Assembly (NCBI GenBank): GCA_011799875.1 | Contig: CM022302.1 | Location: 299,037,048 to 299,101,047, forward strand | Length of the DNA: 64,000 bases | Origin: Thinopyrum elongatum | Taxonomy: Eukaryota; Streptophyta; Magnoliopsida; Poales; Poaceae | Direction of reading: 5' to 3' | In this document: positions 63,306 to 64,000 of the stretch, one piece after another | How the letters are laid out: every line of letters begins with the position of its first letter | How positions within the stretch are numbered: position 1 is the first letter of the stretch | Position numbers and translations under genes: made by a program | Notes under the pieces: model-generated | The model's database searches: none | What the model was told of the DNA's origin: nothing | Seen by the model: the letters and a program-made list of their open reading frames with translations, nothing else

Positions 63306-64000
63306 TTGTTTGAATCAGAGAGTAATATTGTTTATGACAACATGAGCGATGAAGAATTCAATACGATGCTTGCTAAAAATAAAGCTGGCATACTTGAAGC
63401 ACACAATTACGTCCATGGACAGCCATTTCTTATTGGCAAATACTTTGATGAGTGCAGTTCCAGTTGCGGCACGTTACATAGATATTGCATGGATCAAATG
63501 TCAAAAGGTCATTAGGTTCTGCTAGTCCACTACGACAGAGATCTTCTCCATCACGATCTAGGTTCCATCAGTGTGGGTTTCGAGGACTTACATCTCTTCT
63601 TCAACTTCAACATGCTCGATGCCACTCGTGTTAAATGCCTGATTTGTAAGTACTTAACAAACTCCGATCAACTTCTCCATACAAGGCTGTAAATGATAAA
63701 TAACTAACTGTATTGTATTTCTCTCAGGGGATTGATCACACAGAGAAGAAAAAGGCAGAGTGTGTATTTCATAGATCTTGCATTAGCAAATGGCACATTA
63801 TTACATGATAAGGATGAACGGGAGTGGGCCATTAACAAGGTCGCCAGTATCTTCAAAAACATGTCCCATGCAGAATTATTTCTCTAGCTATATCATGAAG
63901 GGTAAGTCAAATAAACAGTCATGCATACATTGATTGTCCTTCAGATTTTGACATAGTTCATAAGTTCATGGTTTTCTTAATCTGTAGCAATCACTGGATC
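63306..64000 (+). pseudogene. Probable CACTA-type ORF remnant (C48-associated class), runs off the window
   Basis: The frame from about 63306 reads MFESESNIVYDNMSDEEF and PFLIGKYFDECSSSCGTLHRYCM, then a TAG at 63513-63515, then a segment around SVGFEDLHLFFNFNMLD. After an intron (donor GTAAGT at about 63648, acceptor CTCTCAG near 63727) it continues RKRQSVYFIDLALANG and WAINKVASIFKNM. The pattern of short central blocks before a 'FIDP'-like motif resembles the second ORF of plant CACTA elements, which ends in a Ulp1-like domain. No catalytic part is in the window, so the assignment is tentative. Confidence 0.4.

Overview
The window looks like intergenic DNA from a large grass genome. A Triticeae source (wheat, Aegilops or barley type) is most likely, judging from the element types, the insertion nesting and the monocot-style promoter motifs. 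I see no gene that is convincingly a host gene: nearly everything is transposon, captured gene fragment or transposon-borne repeat. Exon limits, domain calls and identities were read by hand, without database searches.

Region 1 (about 0.4-24.1 kb) reads as one giant Mutator-like (MULE) assemblage. On the + strand it has a roughly 18-exon gene with a plant-mobile-domain-like part and two successive Ulp1/C48 cysteine-protease-like domains. On the - strand it has a seven-exon FAR1-type MULE transposase. Between them lies a tandem duplication of about 3.8-4.1 kb. Each unit carries, on the + strand, a monocot snRNA-type promoter (RGCCCR motifs, USE, TATA) followed by about 180 nt of hairpin-rich sequence ending in a T run. 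Each unit also carries, facing it on the - strand, a two-exon DEDDy 3'-5' exonuclease gene whose frame is intact. This RNA-plus-exonuclease module is the most unusual item in the window. I could not define the terminal inverted repeats of the assemblage.

Region 2 (24.9-62.6 kb) is a nested stack. A 5'-truncated Copia element (24.9-62.6 kb) was hit in the last codons of pol by a CACTA transposon (26176-40380, ATA target duplications). Its 3' LTR was hit by a Gypsy element (43686-62321, ACCAC target duplications), which was hit in turn by a second Gypsy (51792-61337). The CACTA carries a B3-like fragment, a 140-aa unknown ORF, two broken F-box/FBD genes, a dead member of the same exonuclease family found in region 1, two MITEs and a tandem array with a period of about 360 bp.

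Region 3 (62.6-64.0 kb) is the flank of the Copia insertion and resembles the remains of a CACTA ORF.

Decay is widespread. Most premature stops in the outer Gypsy, and three key changes in the transposase, are C-to-T or G-to-A transitions, as expected from deamination of methylated, silenced DNA.
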